Shown here: positions 28,152 to 38,536 of the stretch, in pieces
Layout of the letters: each line of letters starts with the position of its first letter
Numbering within the stretch: the first letter of the stretch is position 1
From: Sphingomonas caeni
GTDB lineage: Bacteria > Pseudomonadota > Alphaproteobacteria > Sphingomonadales > Sphingomonadaceae
Reading direction: 5' to 3'
Length of the DNA: 64,000 bases
Assembly: GCF_026013415.1 (NCBI RefSeq)
Contig: NZ_JAPDOK010000005.1
Coordinates: 1-64,000 of the forward strand
Notes under the pieces: generated by a model
Databases searched by the model: none
The model's input: the letters and a program-made list of their open reading frames with translations, nothing else
What the model was told of the DNA's origin: nothing
Position numbers and translations under genes: made by a program

Positions 28152-28931
28152 TCAATGCTTTCCGGGCGGAATCGGCTGGACGACCTCAGCGGCGGGGCCG
28201 GTGACCCATGAAACCGGCGGCCGCGTGCCGTCGTCCCTGACCGGCACGAGCGGCGGCGGCGGGCGGATGCCCGAACGCATCGTCACCCCGTTGAACGCCT
28301 CGCCGCCCAGATTGCTGGTGTCGGCGATCAGCGTGGGCGGGCCGAACGCATTGAGGCGCGGATCGTAAACCTCCTCGTCGATCACCGATACCTGGGCGCC
28401 CAGCTCGGTCAGATCGTAGAGCTGGCGCGCAAAGGCGGCGGGCAGGCGGATGCAGCCATGCGAGGCGGGATAGCCCGGCAGATGCCCGGCATGGAGCGCC
28501 ACCCCGTCCCAGGTCAGCCGCTGCATCCAGGGCATGGGCGCGTTGCTGTAAAGGTTCGAGCGGTGGAACTTCTGCTTCTGCAGGATGGTGAACTCGCCGG
28601 TCGGCGTCTCATGCCCGTCGCGGCCCGTCGAGACGGTGCTTACCGCGATGAGGTTGCCCCCGCGATAGACATAGGCGAGCTGCTGCGGGATGCTGACGAC
28701 GATCGAGATCGGGCCATAGATCGCGGTCTCGCTGCCGTAACCCACGGGTATGGGGTCCGCCTCGTCGAACCAGACATAGTCGCCGGGCTTGAGGCTGGTC
28801 ACATCGAACGCCGCGACCGATTCGATCACCTGCGCCGCAGCCGGAATCGCGGTCCCCAGCGCGAGCGCGCACAGAAAGATCAGCGCCTGCCGCAAGCCTT
28901 TAACGACGCTCAACAAGGCCTCCGCAAACAT
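28152..28931 (-). CDS. L,D-transpeptidase, YkuD family
   Basis: A 259-residue secreted enzyme of peptidoglycan cross-linking or lipoprotein attachment. A Sec signal peptide (LIFLCALALGTAIPAAAQ) is followed by a YkuD domain with ISIVVSIPQQLAYVYRGG, DGHETPTGEFTILQK, and the catalytic HAGHLPGYPASHGCIRLP (Cys nucleophile). A Pro-rich C-terminal tail (PPPPLVPV) extends beyond the domain. It lies just upstream of the mtn operon on the same strand (31-base gap) but is unlikely to be functionally linked. Confidence 0.88.
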   Translation of the reverse strand: MFAEALLSVVKGLRQALIFLCALALGTAIPAAAQVIESVAAFDVTSLKPGDYVWFDEADPIPVGYGSETAIYGPISIVVSIPQQLAYVYRGGNLIAVSTVSTGRDGHETPTGEFTILQKQKFHRSNLYSNAPMPWMQRLTWDGVALHAGHLPGYPASHGCIRLPAAFARQLYDLTELGAQVSVIDEEVYDPRLNAFGPPTLIADTSNLGGEAFNGVTMRSGIRPPPPLVPVRDDGTRPPVSWVTGPAAEVVQPIPPGKH

Positions 28932-29174
28932 CCCCGCCGGACATTCCCGGCGTTGTTTCGTTAACGCGATTAACCCATTTTGGTGGCGTCGGCGAATCGC
29001 TTGACGGCCGATTCACCGGCGACTGTCCTGCCTCGGGAAAATCGCCCTGTGTCGGCGAACCGGGCGAAGCTTGCGTCGAATTGTTCGGTTTGGGACACTT
29101 TGTTCAGCCAATATTCGGGCCGGACTCTGTTATAGATGCACCTACGGGGAAGTTTTTGTGGGCAAACTGAGCTG

Positions 29175-29900
29175 ATGGAAACACTGGATTCGCTGCAATC
29201 TCGCCGCGCGCTGATCAAGGGTGCGCTGGTGATGGCCGGGGGTATCGGACTGAGCGCATGTACGTCGCGCGTGGCGCATGTCGCCGCCGCGCCGGTGCCG
29301 GTGCCACAACAGCCCCTGGTGCCGTTCGCAAAACCGGTGGCGTTCCAGGAACCCGCCTTCTCGCGCAGCCCGATCCTGACGCCGCAGGGCGTCCGCCCGC
29401 AGCTGTTCCGCCGCGCCATCGCCGCGCTCGACAAGCATTCGATGCGCATCCAGGCGCATGACCGGATCGCGATCGCCGATTTCTCGATCCCCTCGGCGCT
29501 GCCGCGCTTCCACATCATCAATCTGGGAACTGGCGCGTGCGAGACCCTGCTCGTCGCGCACGGCATCGGCTCCGATCCCGATCATACCGGGCTGCTCCAG
29601 CGCTTCTCGAACGATCCGGGCTCGAACGCGACCTGCGAGGGCGCCTTCGTCACCTCGGACTATTATACCGGCAAGCATGGCGCCTCGCAGCGGCTGGAAG
29701 GGCTGGACGAGAGCAACAGCAACGCGCTCGACCGCGCGATCGTCATCCATGGCGCCTGGTATTCGAACCCCGACATGATCGCCAAATGGGGCAAGCTGGG
29801 CCGCAGCCAGGGCTGCTTCGCGGTGGGCGAGGCCGATCTGGAGAAGGTCTTCCTGACGCTTGGCGCCGGACGGATGATCTATTCGACCAACAAGGTCTGA
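29175..29900 (+). CDS. Murein L,D-transpeptidase-like protein (YkuD_2 type)
   Basis: A 241-residue exported protein. The N terminus has an Arg pair and hydrophobic stretch (SRRALIKGALVMAGGIGLSAC) that reads as a lipoprotein signal, with the Cys as possible lipidation site. The catalytic region matches the YkuD_2 family: HIINLGTGACETLLVAHGIG, GAFVTSDYYTGKHG, IVIHGAWYSN, and a probable nucleophile in GRSQGCFAV. The two L,D-transpeptidase-like genes are divergent, with 243 bases between their starts. ATG 29175 was chosen over 29136. Confidence 0.8.
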   Translation: METLDSLQSRRALIKGALVMAGGIGLSACTSRVAHVAAAPVPVPQQPLVPFAKPVAFQEPAFSRSPILTPQGVRPQLFRRAIAALDKHSMRIQAHDRIAIADFSIPSALPRFHIINLGTGACETLLVAHGIGSDPDHTGLLQRFSNDPGSNATCEGAFVTSDYYTGKHGASQRLEGLDESNSNALDRAIVIHGAWYSNPDMIAKWGKLGRSQGCFAVGEADLEKVFLTLGAGRMIYSTNKV

Positions 29901-29937
29901 CGCTAGCCAGTCCATCGCCAGCGCAGTAGGAGGCGGC

Positions 29938-31989
29938 ATGGCCACGCCGCATCCTTTCTATTCGCTCCACCGCCAGGGGATGATCCGCGCGGGCGTGTGC
30001 ACGCCGATCGCGACCGCGGGCGATCCCGCCGCCAATGCGGCCGCGACGATCGAACTGGCCAAGGCCGGCGACGCGGCAGGCGCGGACCTGCTCATCTTCC
30101 CCGAACTCAACGTCACCAGCTACGCGATCGACGACCTGCATCTCCAGGATGCGCTGCTCGGCGCGACCGAGGCGGGGATCGCGGCAATCGTCGCGGCAAG
30201 CGCAACGCTCAAGCCGGTGCTGCTGATCGGCGCGGCGTTGCGGCGCAACGGGCGCGTCTATAATTGCGCGCTGGCGATCGCGCGCGGGCGCATCCTCGGC
30301 GTGGTGCCCAAGAGCTTCCTGCCCAATTACCGCGAATATTATGAGAAGCGCTGGTTCGCGAGCGGACTGGGCCTTGCGGGGCTGAGCATCGACGTGGCGG
30401 GGCAGACCGCGCCCTTCGGGACCGATCTGATCTTCGCCGCGAGCGATCTCCCCGACTTCGTCTTCCATATCGAGATTTGCGAGGATTTCTGGGCCCCCAC
30501 CCCGCCCTCGACCGCGGGGGCGCTCGCCGGGGCGCTGGTGTTGTGCAACCTTTCCGCATCGAACATCGTCATCGGCAAGGCCCGCGAACGCGCGCTGCTG
30601 ACCGCGTCGCAATCGGTGCGGAGCGTGTCGGCCTATCTCTATTCGGCGTCGGGGCCGGGCGAGAGCACGACCGATCTGGCGTGGGACGGCCAGGGTGAAA
30701 TCTATGAGCTGGGCGAGTTGCTCGCGACGTCCGAGCGGTTCGAGCTGACCACCGAGTTGGTCACCGCCGATATCGACCTCGAGCGGATCCGCCTCGAGCG
30801 GATGCGGATGGGGACCTTCAACGACGCCGCCGCCGCCGCGGGGCATCCCGAGACGCGGTTCCGGCGCATCGCCTTCGATCATGGTTCGACATTCGAGGAT
30901 GTCGGGCTCAAGCGCAGCCTGCGCCGCTTCCCGTTCGTGCCCAACAATCCGGCCAAGCTCGCCGACGATTGCTATGAAGCGTTCAACATCCAGGTCGAGG
31001 GGCTGCGCAAGCGGATCGCCTCGACCGGGAGCGAGCATCTCGTCATCGGCGTGTCGGGCGGGCTCGATTCGACCCATGCGCTGATCGTCGCGTGCAAGGC
31101 GATGGACCGGCTCGGCCGCTCGCGCTCGGACATTCTCGGCTTCACCATGCCCGGCTTCGCGACCGGCGATGCGACCAAGGCCAACGCCTGGGCGCTGATG
31201 AAGGCGCTGGGGGTGACCGGCCAGGAAATCGACATCCGGCCCGCCGCGCAACAGATGCTCGCCGACATGGGCCACCCCTTCGCCAAGGGCGAACCCGTCT
31301 ATGACGTGACCTTCGAAAATGTGCAGGCCGGGCTGCGCACCGACTATCTGTTCCGACTGGCCAACCAGCGCCAGGGGTTCGTGATCGGCACCGGGGACCT
31401 GAGCGAACTCGCGCTCGGCTGGTGCACCTATGGCGTGGGCGACCATATGAGCCATTATGGCGTCAATGCCGGCGTGCCCAAGACGCTGATCCAGTATCTG
31501 ATCCGCTGGACGATCTCGACCGGCCAGTTTTCGGGGGAGGCGGCGGATGTGCTGGACGCGATCCTGAACACCGAAATCTCGCCCGAACTCGTCCCCGCCG
31601 ATGCCAGCGGCAAGATGCAGAGCACGCAGGACCGGATCGGGCCGTACGAGCTTCACGATTTCTTCCTCCATTATACGGTCCGCCACGGGATGCGGCCGTC
31701 GAAGATCGCCTTCCTCGCCTGGCATGCCTGGAAGGATGCCGAAGCCGGGCTGTGGCCGATCGATTTCCCGGTTTCGGAGCGGCACCAGTATGATCTGCCG
31801 GCGATCGCCAAGTGGCTCGAGACCTTCCTGTTCCGCTTCTTCCAGACCAGCCAGTTCAAGCGATCGGCGCTGCCCAATGGCCCCAAGGTCTCGTCGGGCG
31901 GGGCGCTCAGCCCGCGCGGGGACTGGCGCGCGCCATCGGACGGGGTGGCAGCGCCCTGGATCGAAGAACTTCGTAACGCTTTGCCCTGA
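29938..31989 (+). CDS. nadE: Glutamine-dependent NAD(+) synthase
   Basis: A 683-residue two-domain enzyme making NAD from deamido-NAD, ATP and glutamine. The N-terminal nitrilase-like amidase (about 15-300) has the triad Glu56 in IFPELNVTSY, Lys in GVVPKSFLPNY and Cys in FHIEICEDFW. The C-terminal synthetase carries the PP-loop VIGVSGGLDSTHALIV and GTGDLSELALGWCTYG. TAGGAGG precedes the ATG at 29938. Size matches the long, glutaminase-fused NadE. Confidence 0.95.
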   Translation: MATPHPFYSLHRQGMIRAGVCTPIATAGDPAANAAATIELAKAGDAAGADLLIFPELNVTSYAIDDLHLQDALLGATEAGIAAIVAASATLKPVLLIGAALRRNGRVYNCALAIARGRILGVVPKSFLPNYREYYEKRWFASGLGLAGLSIDVAGQTAPFGTDLIFAASDLPDFVFHIEICEDFWAPTPPSTAGALAGALVLCNLSASNIVIGKARERALLTASQSVRSVSAYLYSASGPGESTTDLAWDGQGEIYELGELLATSERFELTTELVTADIDLERIRLERMRMGTFNDAAAAAGHPETRFRRIAFDHGSTFEDVGLKRSLRRFPFVPNNPAKLADDCYEAFNIQVEGLRKRIASTGSEHLVIGVSGGLDSTHALIVACKAMDRLGRSRSDILGFTMPGFATGDATKANAWALMKALGVTGQEIDIRPAAQQMLADMGHPFAKGEPVYDVTFENVQAGLRTDYLFRLANQRQGFVIGTGDLSELALGWCTYGVGDHMSHYGVNAGVPKTLIQYLIRWTISTGQFSGEAADVLDAILNTEISPELVPADASGKMQSTQDRIGPYELHDFFLHYTVRHGMRPSKIAFLAWHAWKDAEAGLWPIDFPVSERHQYDLPAIAKWLETFLFRFFQTSQFKRSALPNGPKVSSGGALSPRGDWRAPSDGVAAPWIEELRNALP

Positions 31990-31999
31990 TAGGGGATTT

Positions 32000-32491
32000 A
32001 TGCGCCGCACTACCCTTTCCCTTGGCCTCGCTCTCGCCCTGATCCTGCTGCCCGCGGCACCTGCGCTCGCCGATTGGGGCAAGACGCATTGGGGCATGAG
32101 CCCCGAACAGGTGCTGGCCGCCGTACCCGGCGCCAAGCCGCTCAAGCGCGAGAATGGCGGCGATGTCTGGGGGCGCCAGCGGCTGATCTCGGCGCCGTAC
32201 AAGCTCGGCAAATTCGCGACCAATGCCGATTTCTTCTTCACCTCGCAGACCCGCACGCTCGATTTCGTCAAGATGGAGCCGGTCGATCCGAAGCAATGCC
32301 CCGCGCTCGAGGCGATGCTCGCGAAGCGGCACGGCAAGGGCGAGAGCGAAACGCGCGAGAATGCCGGCATCCAGATGCGGGTGATCCGCTGGACCGACCG
32401 GAAAACCCGGGAACAGCTGCTCTATTCGAGCCTCAACAAGGCCGGCCAGCCGATCGCCCGTTGCCACTTCATCCAGCAGGCCCCCGAGTAA
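32000..32491 (+). CDS. Secreted protein, unknown
   Basis: A 163-residue exported protein with a clear Sec signal (LSLGLALALILLPAAPALA) and mature start DWGKTHWGMSPEQVL, followed by a charged domain with two Cys residues (PKQCPAL, IARCHF) that could form a disulfide. The GMSPEQVLAAVPGA motif appears in several periplasmic proteins of unknown function. It starts 10 bases after nadE; its 3' end overlaps the convergent mobA gene by 23 bases. Confidence 0.65.
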   Translation: MRRTTLSLGLALALILLPAAPALADWGKTHWGMSPEQVLAAVPGAKPLKRENGGDVWGRQRLISAPYKLGKFATNADFFFTSQTRTLDFVKMEPVDPKQCPALEAMLAKRHGKGESETRENAGIQMRVIRWTDRKTREQLLYSSLNKAGQPIARCHFIQQAPE

Positions 32492-32987
32492 AGGCCGCGA
32501 GATCGTCGGGGGTGTTGAGGTTCGCCACCGGCGCGCCCAGCATCATCCGGCGCAGCCCCGCCGCATTCGCCCAGCCGCGCACCGAGCGGTCATTGTCATC
32601 CGCCAGCCAGCGATCGAGATGGTCGCCGAGCGTCGCGGGCCAGAGACCGATAACCGGCATTTCCGCGACATAGCCGCCCCCGGCGAGCAGCTCCGCCAAT
32701 CCGCGCGGCAGCGCGGGCACGTCGCAGCCGCAGGTCAGCACCGCGTCGAAACCCCGCGCGGCGGCTTCATGGATCGCCGCGTTGATCCCGCCGAGCGGGC
32801 CGAGGCCCGGCCCGGGGCGATCGGGAATGCCCCCTTCCCTGCCGACGACGATCACCGCCTCGGTCTGCGTGGCCAGCGCAGCGATGGCGTGTTCGATCAG
32901 CGGCTTGCCGTCGAGCAGTGCGAGCGCCTTGTCCGATCCGAAGCGCCGCGATTCCCCGCCCGCCAGCACCGCGCCCAGCAGCCTCAT
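32469..32987 (-). CDS. mobA: Molybdenum cofactor guanylyltransferase
   Basis: A 172-residue nucleotidyltransferase that attaches GMP to molybdopterin. The GTP-binding motif is LLGAVLAGGESRRFGSDKAL, then GKPLIEHAIAAL, GLGPLGGINAAIH and the metal-binding TCGCDVPALP. The protein is a little shorter than E. coli MobA, but the catalytic core is complete. ATG 32987 overlaps the fdhD stop (ATGA). The pair suggests a molybdenum formate dehydrogenase elsewhere in the genome. Confidence 0.9.
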   Translation of the reverse strand: MRLLGAVLAGGESRRFGSDKALALLDGKPLIEHAIAALATQTEAVIVVGREGGIPDRPGPGLGPLGGINAAIHEAAARGFDAVLTCGCDVPALPRGLAELLAGGGYVAEMPVIGLWPATLGDHLDRWLADDNDRSVRGWANAAGLRRMMLGAPVANLNTPDDLAAFTRGPAG

Positions 32988-33742
32988 GGCGCCATCCACA
33001 GCAAGGCATCCTCACGCGCGAGCACCGCCAGCGCGAGGCCCGCCTCCCGCGCCGCTTCCACCGCGAGCGCGGTCGGCGCGGAGACGGTGGCGAGCATCGG
33101 GCAACCCGCGAGCGCCGCCTTTTCGACCAGCTCGTAGGAGCAGCGCGACGACAGCAGCGCGAAGCCGCCATCCCAGCCGAGCCCCTGCCGCGCCATCGCG
33201 CCGATCAGCTTGTCGAAGGCGTTGTGCCGGCCGACATCCTCCCGCGCGAGGCGGATCGCGCCGTCCGCGGCGCAGAGCGCGGCGGCATGATGCGCGCCGG
33301 TGAGGGCATTGAGCGGCTGATGCGAACGCAACGCGCCGATCGCGCGGAAGACCGCCTCGGGCGCGGCGCGCTCGCCGCCAACCCTGGGCAAGGGCCGGAG
33401 CGCTGCTTCGAGGTTGTCGATCCCGCACAGCCCGCACGAGGAATCGGTGGTGCGGTGGCGGACGCGTTCGAGCACCATGTCGCTGGTCGACAGGGTGATG
33501 CGCAAGATCGCGCCCCGCGACGCCTCGTGCACCTCGGCCTCGATTACCTCGCCCAGCCGCTCCGACGCGACGAAGCCGAACGCGAAATCCTCCAGATCCC
33601 GCGGCGTCGCCATCATCACCGCATAGCCGATGCCATTCACCTCGACCGCCACCGGCACCTCGGCCGCGAGCGCGCGCATTACGCCCTCGCGCCCGCCATC
33701 GGGCGTCGCCCGCTCAAATGCTGCATCCCGGGTTGCATTCAT
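32984..33742 (-). CDS. fdhD: Formate dehydrogenase accessory sulfurtransferase
   Basis: A 252-residue FdhD, which passes sulfur to the molybdenum cofactor of formate dehydrogenase. The redox/sulfur Cys pair is in TTDSSCGLCGIDNL; other signatures are DLEDFAFGFVASERLG, LAREDVGRHNAFDKLIG and LSSRCSYELVEKAALAG. ATG 33742 is chosen because the upstream frame to 33805 is Arg-rich and lacks family resemblance. It is coupled to mobA by overlap. Confidence 0.93.
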   Translation of the reverse strand: MNATRDAAFERATPDGGREGVMRALAAEVPVAVEVNGIGYAVMMATPRDLEDFAFGFVASERLGEVIEAEVHEASRGAILRITLSTSDMVLERVRHRTTDSSCGLCGIDNLEAALRPLPRVGGERAAPEAVFRAIGALRSHQPLNALTGAHHAAALCAADGAIRLAREDVGRHNAFDKLIGAMARQGLGWDGGFALLSSRCSYELVEKAALAGCPMLATVSAPTALAVEAAREAGLALAVLAREDALLWMAP

Positions 33743-33822
33743 GGCATCTATCCTAGCCTGCCGTCCGGTTGACCGCACCCCCCCGAGCGCCCATCTGAGA
33801 ACCACAGGAAAGCGAGGACGAA

Positions 33823-34095
33823 ATGCCCGGCGGCCGCGCGGCAGCGCTCAAGGAATTCAAGCGGATGATCGGCTGGATCGCGGTCATCGGCGTGCTGATG
33901 GTGGCGGGCGCGCTCTGGTATCTCTCGCTATTCGGTCCCCTCAACGTGACGATGGTGGTTGCGACCACGCTCGGCGTGTTCTTCTCGACCCTGCTCGGCT
34001 GCGGGCTCTTTGCCGCGGCCTTCTTCAGCGACAAGAGCGGGCACGACCAAGCTTCGGCCGACGCGACGGTCCACGAGAACAAGCAGGCGGACTAG
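33823..34095 (+). CDS. Small two-helix membrane protein, unknown
   Basis: A 90-residue protein with two hydrophobic helices (IGWIAVIGVLMVAGALWYL and VVATTLGVFFSTLLGCGLFA), a basic N terminus and a charged C-terminal tail. A GCGAGG-type site lies just before ATG 33823. No family is recognised with certainty. It is divergent from fdhD and upstream of the methyltransferase-like gene. Confidence 0.6.
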   Translation: MPGGRAAALKEFKRMIGWIAVIGVLMVAGALWYLSLFGPLNVTMVVATTLGVFFSTLLGCGLFAAAFFSDKSGHDQASADATVHENKQAD

Positions 34096-34152
34096 GACTC
34101 TGACGGCGCTGACCCTCGCGCTCGCCGCGGATCGGCTCTATCGGAGCAGGCC

Positions 34153-34884
34153 ATGACCGGCCTTCAGACCTTCTCGACCGATCTGTTCATCCCCGAATAT
34201 CGCCCGCTGGCCAGCGGCGAGTGGGAGCTGCGGGTCAGCGGGCCGGTGGTGTCGCAGGGCTATTGGAGCCCGGCCACGCTGAGCGTGGGGCTCCCGTCGC
34301 TGGCGCGGCGCGGCGAGGTCTGGATGTCGCTCACCCCGATGGAAATCGAGAGCGCGCAGATCGGGATCGGGCTGTCCAAGGGCCATGTGCTGATCATGGG
34401 CCTCGGCATGGGCTGGGCGGCGGCGGCGACCGCGATGCGCGAGGAGGTGAGCACGGTCACCGTGGTCGAGCACGATCCCGACGTCCTTGCGCTCCACCGC
34501 GAACTCGACCTGTTTTCGCAGCTCCCCGAAGCGGCGCGCACCAAGATCCGGCCGATCGAGGGCGATGCCTTTACTTACGCGCCCGATGCGCCGGTCGATC
34601 TGCTGATGCCCGACATCTGGCTGCCATTGATCAACGACCGCCGCATCGACGAGGTGCGCGAGATGCAGGTCAATGTGGGGGCCGCCTCGGTCTATTTCTG
34701 GGGCCAGGAGCTCGAAATCGCGCGCCGCGCCCGCGCCGCCGGCCGCGCGATCGACGCCGAAGGGATCGCCGCCACCATCACCGGTTTCGGCCTGCCGCTG
34801 ATCGGCCCCGAATGGCCCGATTATCCCGCGCTCGTCGAAGCCGCGGCGGCGCGCTGGATGCGCGGCAAATGGCTCGGTCCATAA
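34153..34884 (+). CDS. SAM-dependent methyltransferase-like protein
   Basis: A 243-residue protein with a Rossmann-like SAM-binding region: VLIMGLGMGWAAAATAM (motif I) followed by VTVVEHDPDVLALHREL (motif II acidic residue), as in spermidine synthase or class I methyltransferases. The motif is degenerate for a catalytic family, so it may bind SAM or nucleotide without methyl transfer. No partner gene suggests a substrate. Confidence 0.6.
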   Translation: MTGLQTFSTDLFIPEYRPLASGEWELRVSGPVVSQGYWSPATLSVGLPSLARRGEVWMSLTPMEIESAQIGIGLSKGHVLIMGLGMGWAAAATAMREEVSTVTVVEHDPDVLALHRELDLFSQLPEAARTKIRPIEGDAFTYAPDAPVDLLMPDIWLPLINDRRIDEVREMQVNVGAASVYFWGQELEIARRARAAGRAIDAEGIAATITGFGLPLIGPEWPDYPALVEAAAARWMRGKWLGP

Positions 34885-34943
34885 CCCTCCTGAAACGGCC
34901 TCTGAAGGAGTTGTTTACGCTGTTGGGCTAGCGTCCCCGCTTA

Positions 34944-36581
34944 ATGCGCATCCCGAACCTCAGCACCCCCCTGCCGCGCTTCGCGCGCCTGCAAACGCGG
35001 CTGGCGCTGGTTTGCGGCGGGCTGGTCGCGGCGACGATGCTGAGCGCTTTTCTCACCGGTTCGGTGGCGGTCACCGCCTCGATCGGCCTTGCGGGCGCGA
35101 TGTTCGCGACGTGGCGGATGGTGCGGTCGATCACGCGCCCGCTCGAGACGCTCGCCGGCGCCGCCGAGGCGCTTGCGGCGGGCGATCAGCCCCGCGTCGA
35201 TATCGACGACAAGGACGAGCTCGGCCGCCTCGCCGAAAGCTTCAACCGCATGGCAGGGAACATCGCCGATCGCGAACGCCGCATCGCGCATCTCGCCTTC
35301 AACGACACGCTGACCGGACTGCCCAATCGCGCGCTGTTCCACGAGCATCTCAACCTCGAATTGCGCGCGCGGGAGCGGAGCGGCGGGCAGGTGGCGGTGC
35401 TCTGCGTCGATCTCGACGATTTCCGGTCGGTCAACGACAGGCTCGGCCATCACGGCGGCGACGAATTGCTGCGCCGGATCGGCGAGCGGCTGACCGCGGG
35501 GCTCGGCAAGAGCTTCGTCGCGCGGATTGGCGGGGACGAGTTCGCGATCGTCGCCGAGGGCGATCAGATCGAGCGGCTGGCGCAGACCGTGCTCGCGCTG
35601 ATCGAAGACCCGGTCACGATCGAGGGCAACCGGCTGATCCCCGGCGCGAGCATGGGCATCGCGCTGGCGCCCGCCGATGGCAAGGATTCGCTCAGCCTGC
35701 TCAACCATGCCGAACTCGCCCTCCATCGCGCCAAGGAACTCGGCCGGAAAGGCTTCTGCTTCTTCGAGGAGGCGCTCAACGCACGCGCGCAGGAGCGCCG
35801 CTGTCTCGAAAACGACCTGCGCGTCGCGCTGGCCGAGGGCCAGTTCGAGCTTCACTTCCAGCCCTTGTTCGATCTCGCCAGCAACCGCATCGGATCGTTC
35901 GAGGCGCTGCTGCGCTGGAAGCACCCGATCCGCGGGCCGGTTGCGCCGGCCGATTTCATCCCCGTCGCCGAGGAGACCGGGCTGATCGTCGAGATCGGCG
36001 CCTGGGCGCTGCGCGAAGCCTGTGCGCATGCTGCGAGCTGGCCCGATCATATCCGCGTCGGGGTCAATGTCTCATCGGTCCAGTTCCGCCGCCCGGGGCT
36101 GAAAGAGCTGGTGATGCAGGCGCTCGCCGCCAGCCGGCTCGCGCCCTCGCAGCTCGAGCTGGAGATCACCGAATCGATCTTCCTCGAGGGGTCGGAGGCG
36201 ACGCTCAAGATCCTGCATTCGCTGCGCGCGCTCGGCGTGCGGATCGCGCTCGACGATTTCGGCACGGGCTATTCGAGCCTCAGCTATCTGCTGCGCTTCC
36301 CGTTCGACAAGATCAAGATCGACCGCAGCTTCATCCAGAACCTGCTCACACGCCCGGGCGCGACCGCGATCGTCCATGCGATCACCGGCCTCGCCAACAC
36401 GCTCGGGATCGAGACGACCGCCGAGGGCGTCGAGGAAAGCGACCAGCTCGCCGAGCTGCGCCGCCACGGCTGCTCGTCGGTACAGGGCTTCCTGTTCAGC
36501 CGCGCGATCGAGGCCAGCCAGATCGCGGCGCTGCTGGCGGACGAGGATCCGAGCCTGGAGCGGCGGGCGGCAGCGGGCTAA
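34944..36581 (+). CDS. GGDEF-EAL cyclic-di-GMP protein with HAMP
   Basis: A 545-residue membrane signalling protein. Two N-terminal hydrophobic segments (about 15-55) lead into a HAMP-like linker, a GGDEF domain (about 110-275) with an intact GGDEF motif in RIGGDEFAIVAEG, and an EAL domain (about 290-535) with EALLRW, DDFGTGYSSLSYL and IKIDRSFI. Both catalytic motifs look intact, so diguanylate cyclase and phosphodiesterase activity are both possible; which dominates cannot be told. It is convergent with the GH97 gene, with 3 bases between the stops. Confidence 0.9.
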   Translation: MRIPNLSTPLPRFARLQTRLALVCGGLVAATMLSAFLTGSVAVTASIGLAGAMFATWRMVRSITRPLETLAGAAEALAAGDQPRVDIDDKDELGRLAESFNRMAGNIADRERRIAHLAFNDTLTGLPNRALFHEHLNLELRARERSGGQVAVLCVDLDDFRSVNDRLGHHGGDELLRRIGERLTAGLGKSFVARIGGDEFAIVAEGDQIERLAQTVLALIEDPVTIEGNRLIPGASMGIALAPADGKDSLSLLNHAELALHRAKELGRKGFCFFEEALNARAQERRCLENDLRVALAEGQFELHFQPLFDLASNRIGSFEALLRWKHPIRGPVAPADFIPVAEETGLIVEIGAWALREACAHAASWPDHIRVGVNVSSVQFRRPGLKELVMQALAASRLAPSQLELEITESIFLEGSEATLKILHSLRALGVRIALDDFGTGYSSLSYLLRFPFDKIKIDRSFIQNLLTRPGATAIVHAITGLANTLGIETTAEGVEESDQLAELRRHGCSSVQGFLFSRAIEASQIAALLADEDPSLERRAAAG

Positions 36582-36584
36582 ACC

Positions 36585-38536
36585 TCACTTCACCTTGAAC
36601 ACTGCCGCCGCCCCGCCCGTCGGCTTGAGCACCAGCTCGACCATATCGTCCGCGCCGACGCGGCGCTCGCTCTTCACCACTGCGCTCGCGGTATCGCCAT
36701 CGGACCAGAGCGTCATATCGTAGCGTCTGGGCCCCAGAAAGCGCAGCGGCACGCTGACCGTTCGCCCGCCATCGGCGATCGCGCCGAGATACCAGGTCGT
36801 GCCCTTGCGCCGTGCCACCACGATATACTCGCCGGTGGCGCCGGCGACGTAGCGCGTCTCGTCCCAGCTCGCCGGCACGCCGCGGACGAACTCGAAGCCC
36901 GCCGGACTTTCGGCATAGCTATCCGGGCTGTCCGCCACGCTCCCCAGCGCGCTTTCGAACACGACATAGAGCGCCAGGCCGTGCGCACGGGTGGTCTGCA
37001 CCATCGGCAGGTCGTTGCGGATCTTGAAATCGGCGGGCGAGGCGTTGTGGAAGCCGCCCGGCGTATAGTCCATCGGCCCGAGCAGCCCGCGGGTGAAGGC
37101 GAGCATCACATTGTGGCGTGCGGTCACCCGCCGGCTCCATTTATTGTACTCGGCCCCCATCACGCCCTCCTGCGTGACGAAGTTCGGATAGGTGCGTGTG
37201 AGCCCGCGCGGCGGATAGGCGCCGTGGAGATCGACCATCAGATGGTGCCGCGCCGCCGCGGCGAGCAGCTTCGAATACCAGTTGACCATCCACTGATCGT
37301 CGCGGTCCATGAAATCGACCTTGATGCCCGCAATGCCCAGCCGCTCGTAGAGCGTCAGCGCCTCCTCCATCTGGTCGTCGAGCGCCTGCCAGTGCGTCCA
37401 GAGCCACAGCCGCACGCCCTTCGATTTGGCGTATCCCGCCACCTCCTCGATGTTGATCGCATCGCTCCAGCGCGTGAGGTCGACGCCCGGGCGCCGCACC
37501 CCGCCGCCGCCCGCGCCGGCATACCAGCCTTCATCGACCATCGCGTAGGGAATGCCGTTCTCGGCAGAGAAATCGATCAGCGCTTTGGAGACCTCGGTGC
37601 TGGTCCGCTTGCCCGGGTAGCGCGCGATCACCGGGCCGTTCCACCAGTCCCAGGTCGTCAGGCCGGGCTTGATCCAACTCGTGTCGGCGATCCGGCTGGG
37701 GGTCGAGAGATTGGTGAGGATCGTCGATTCGACGAGCTGCCCGGTCGCGTCCGCCAGCATCACCACGCGCCACGGCGTGACGATCGGGCTGCCGACGCGG
37801 GTGTGCACCGCGATGCGCGGATCGTCGAGCGAGGGCGAGAGCTTCAATTGGAGCCCCAACCCGCCATCGCCGCGCCCGGTGAGGTACATGCCCGCGAAAT
37901 CGAGCAGGTCGGCCTCGGCGAGCGCGAACGCCGCCTTGCCGGTCTCGCAGACGAAGGGCAGGTCGAACAGATTATGGTCGCGCATCCGCGTCGTATCGAC
38001 GGGATCGAACTCGCCCTCATGGCTCGATCCGAACTTGCCCACATTGAAGCCCCAGCATTGGTAGGCGCGCGGGAAATAGAAACCGGTTCGCTCGTAGCGG
38101 ATGATCGCGGCGGCGGTGGTGGGCTGGATCGGCAGGACGATGCGGAAGGCGATGCCGTCGTCATAGGCGCGGACCACCACGTCCATCTTGCGCTTGTCGC
38201 CGCCCTGCTCCTCGAAATGGACGGTGAGCTGGCGGTAATGGTCGCGCCCCTCCAAGGCCTTGCCCGCGACCATCGGGTAGCGCGTGTCGGCGCTCGCCGC
38301 CTCGGTGCCCGTCACCGTCATGCCATAGCCGAGCGAGTTGTTCGCGAGATCGAGCACGATCGGCGAAGCGGCGATCACGCGTTCGCCCCTGCGCTCGACC
38401 GCATAGGTCACCGTGCCGCCCGCATCGGCGCCGATCACGACGGCGTTGACCCCATCGGGCGAGGCGAGCGTGTACCATTGCTCCTGCGCGGCCGCGGGCG
38501 ACACGGCGAACAGTGCGGCGGCAACCGCCAGCCACT

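Noticed and set aside
29743-32370. An 875-codon open frame on the minus strand over nadE
   Set aside because: It is antisense to a clear NadE reading frame and is rich in Arg/Gly/Pro, as expected from antisense of GC-rich coding DNA.
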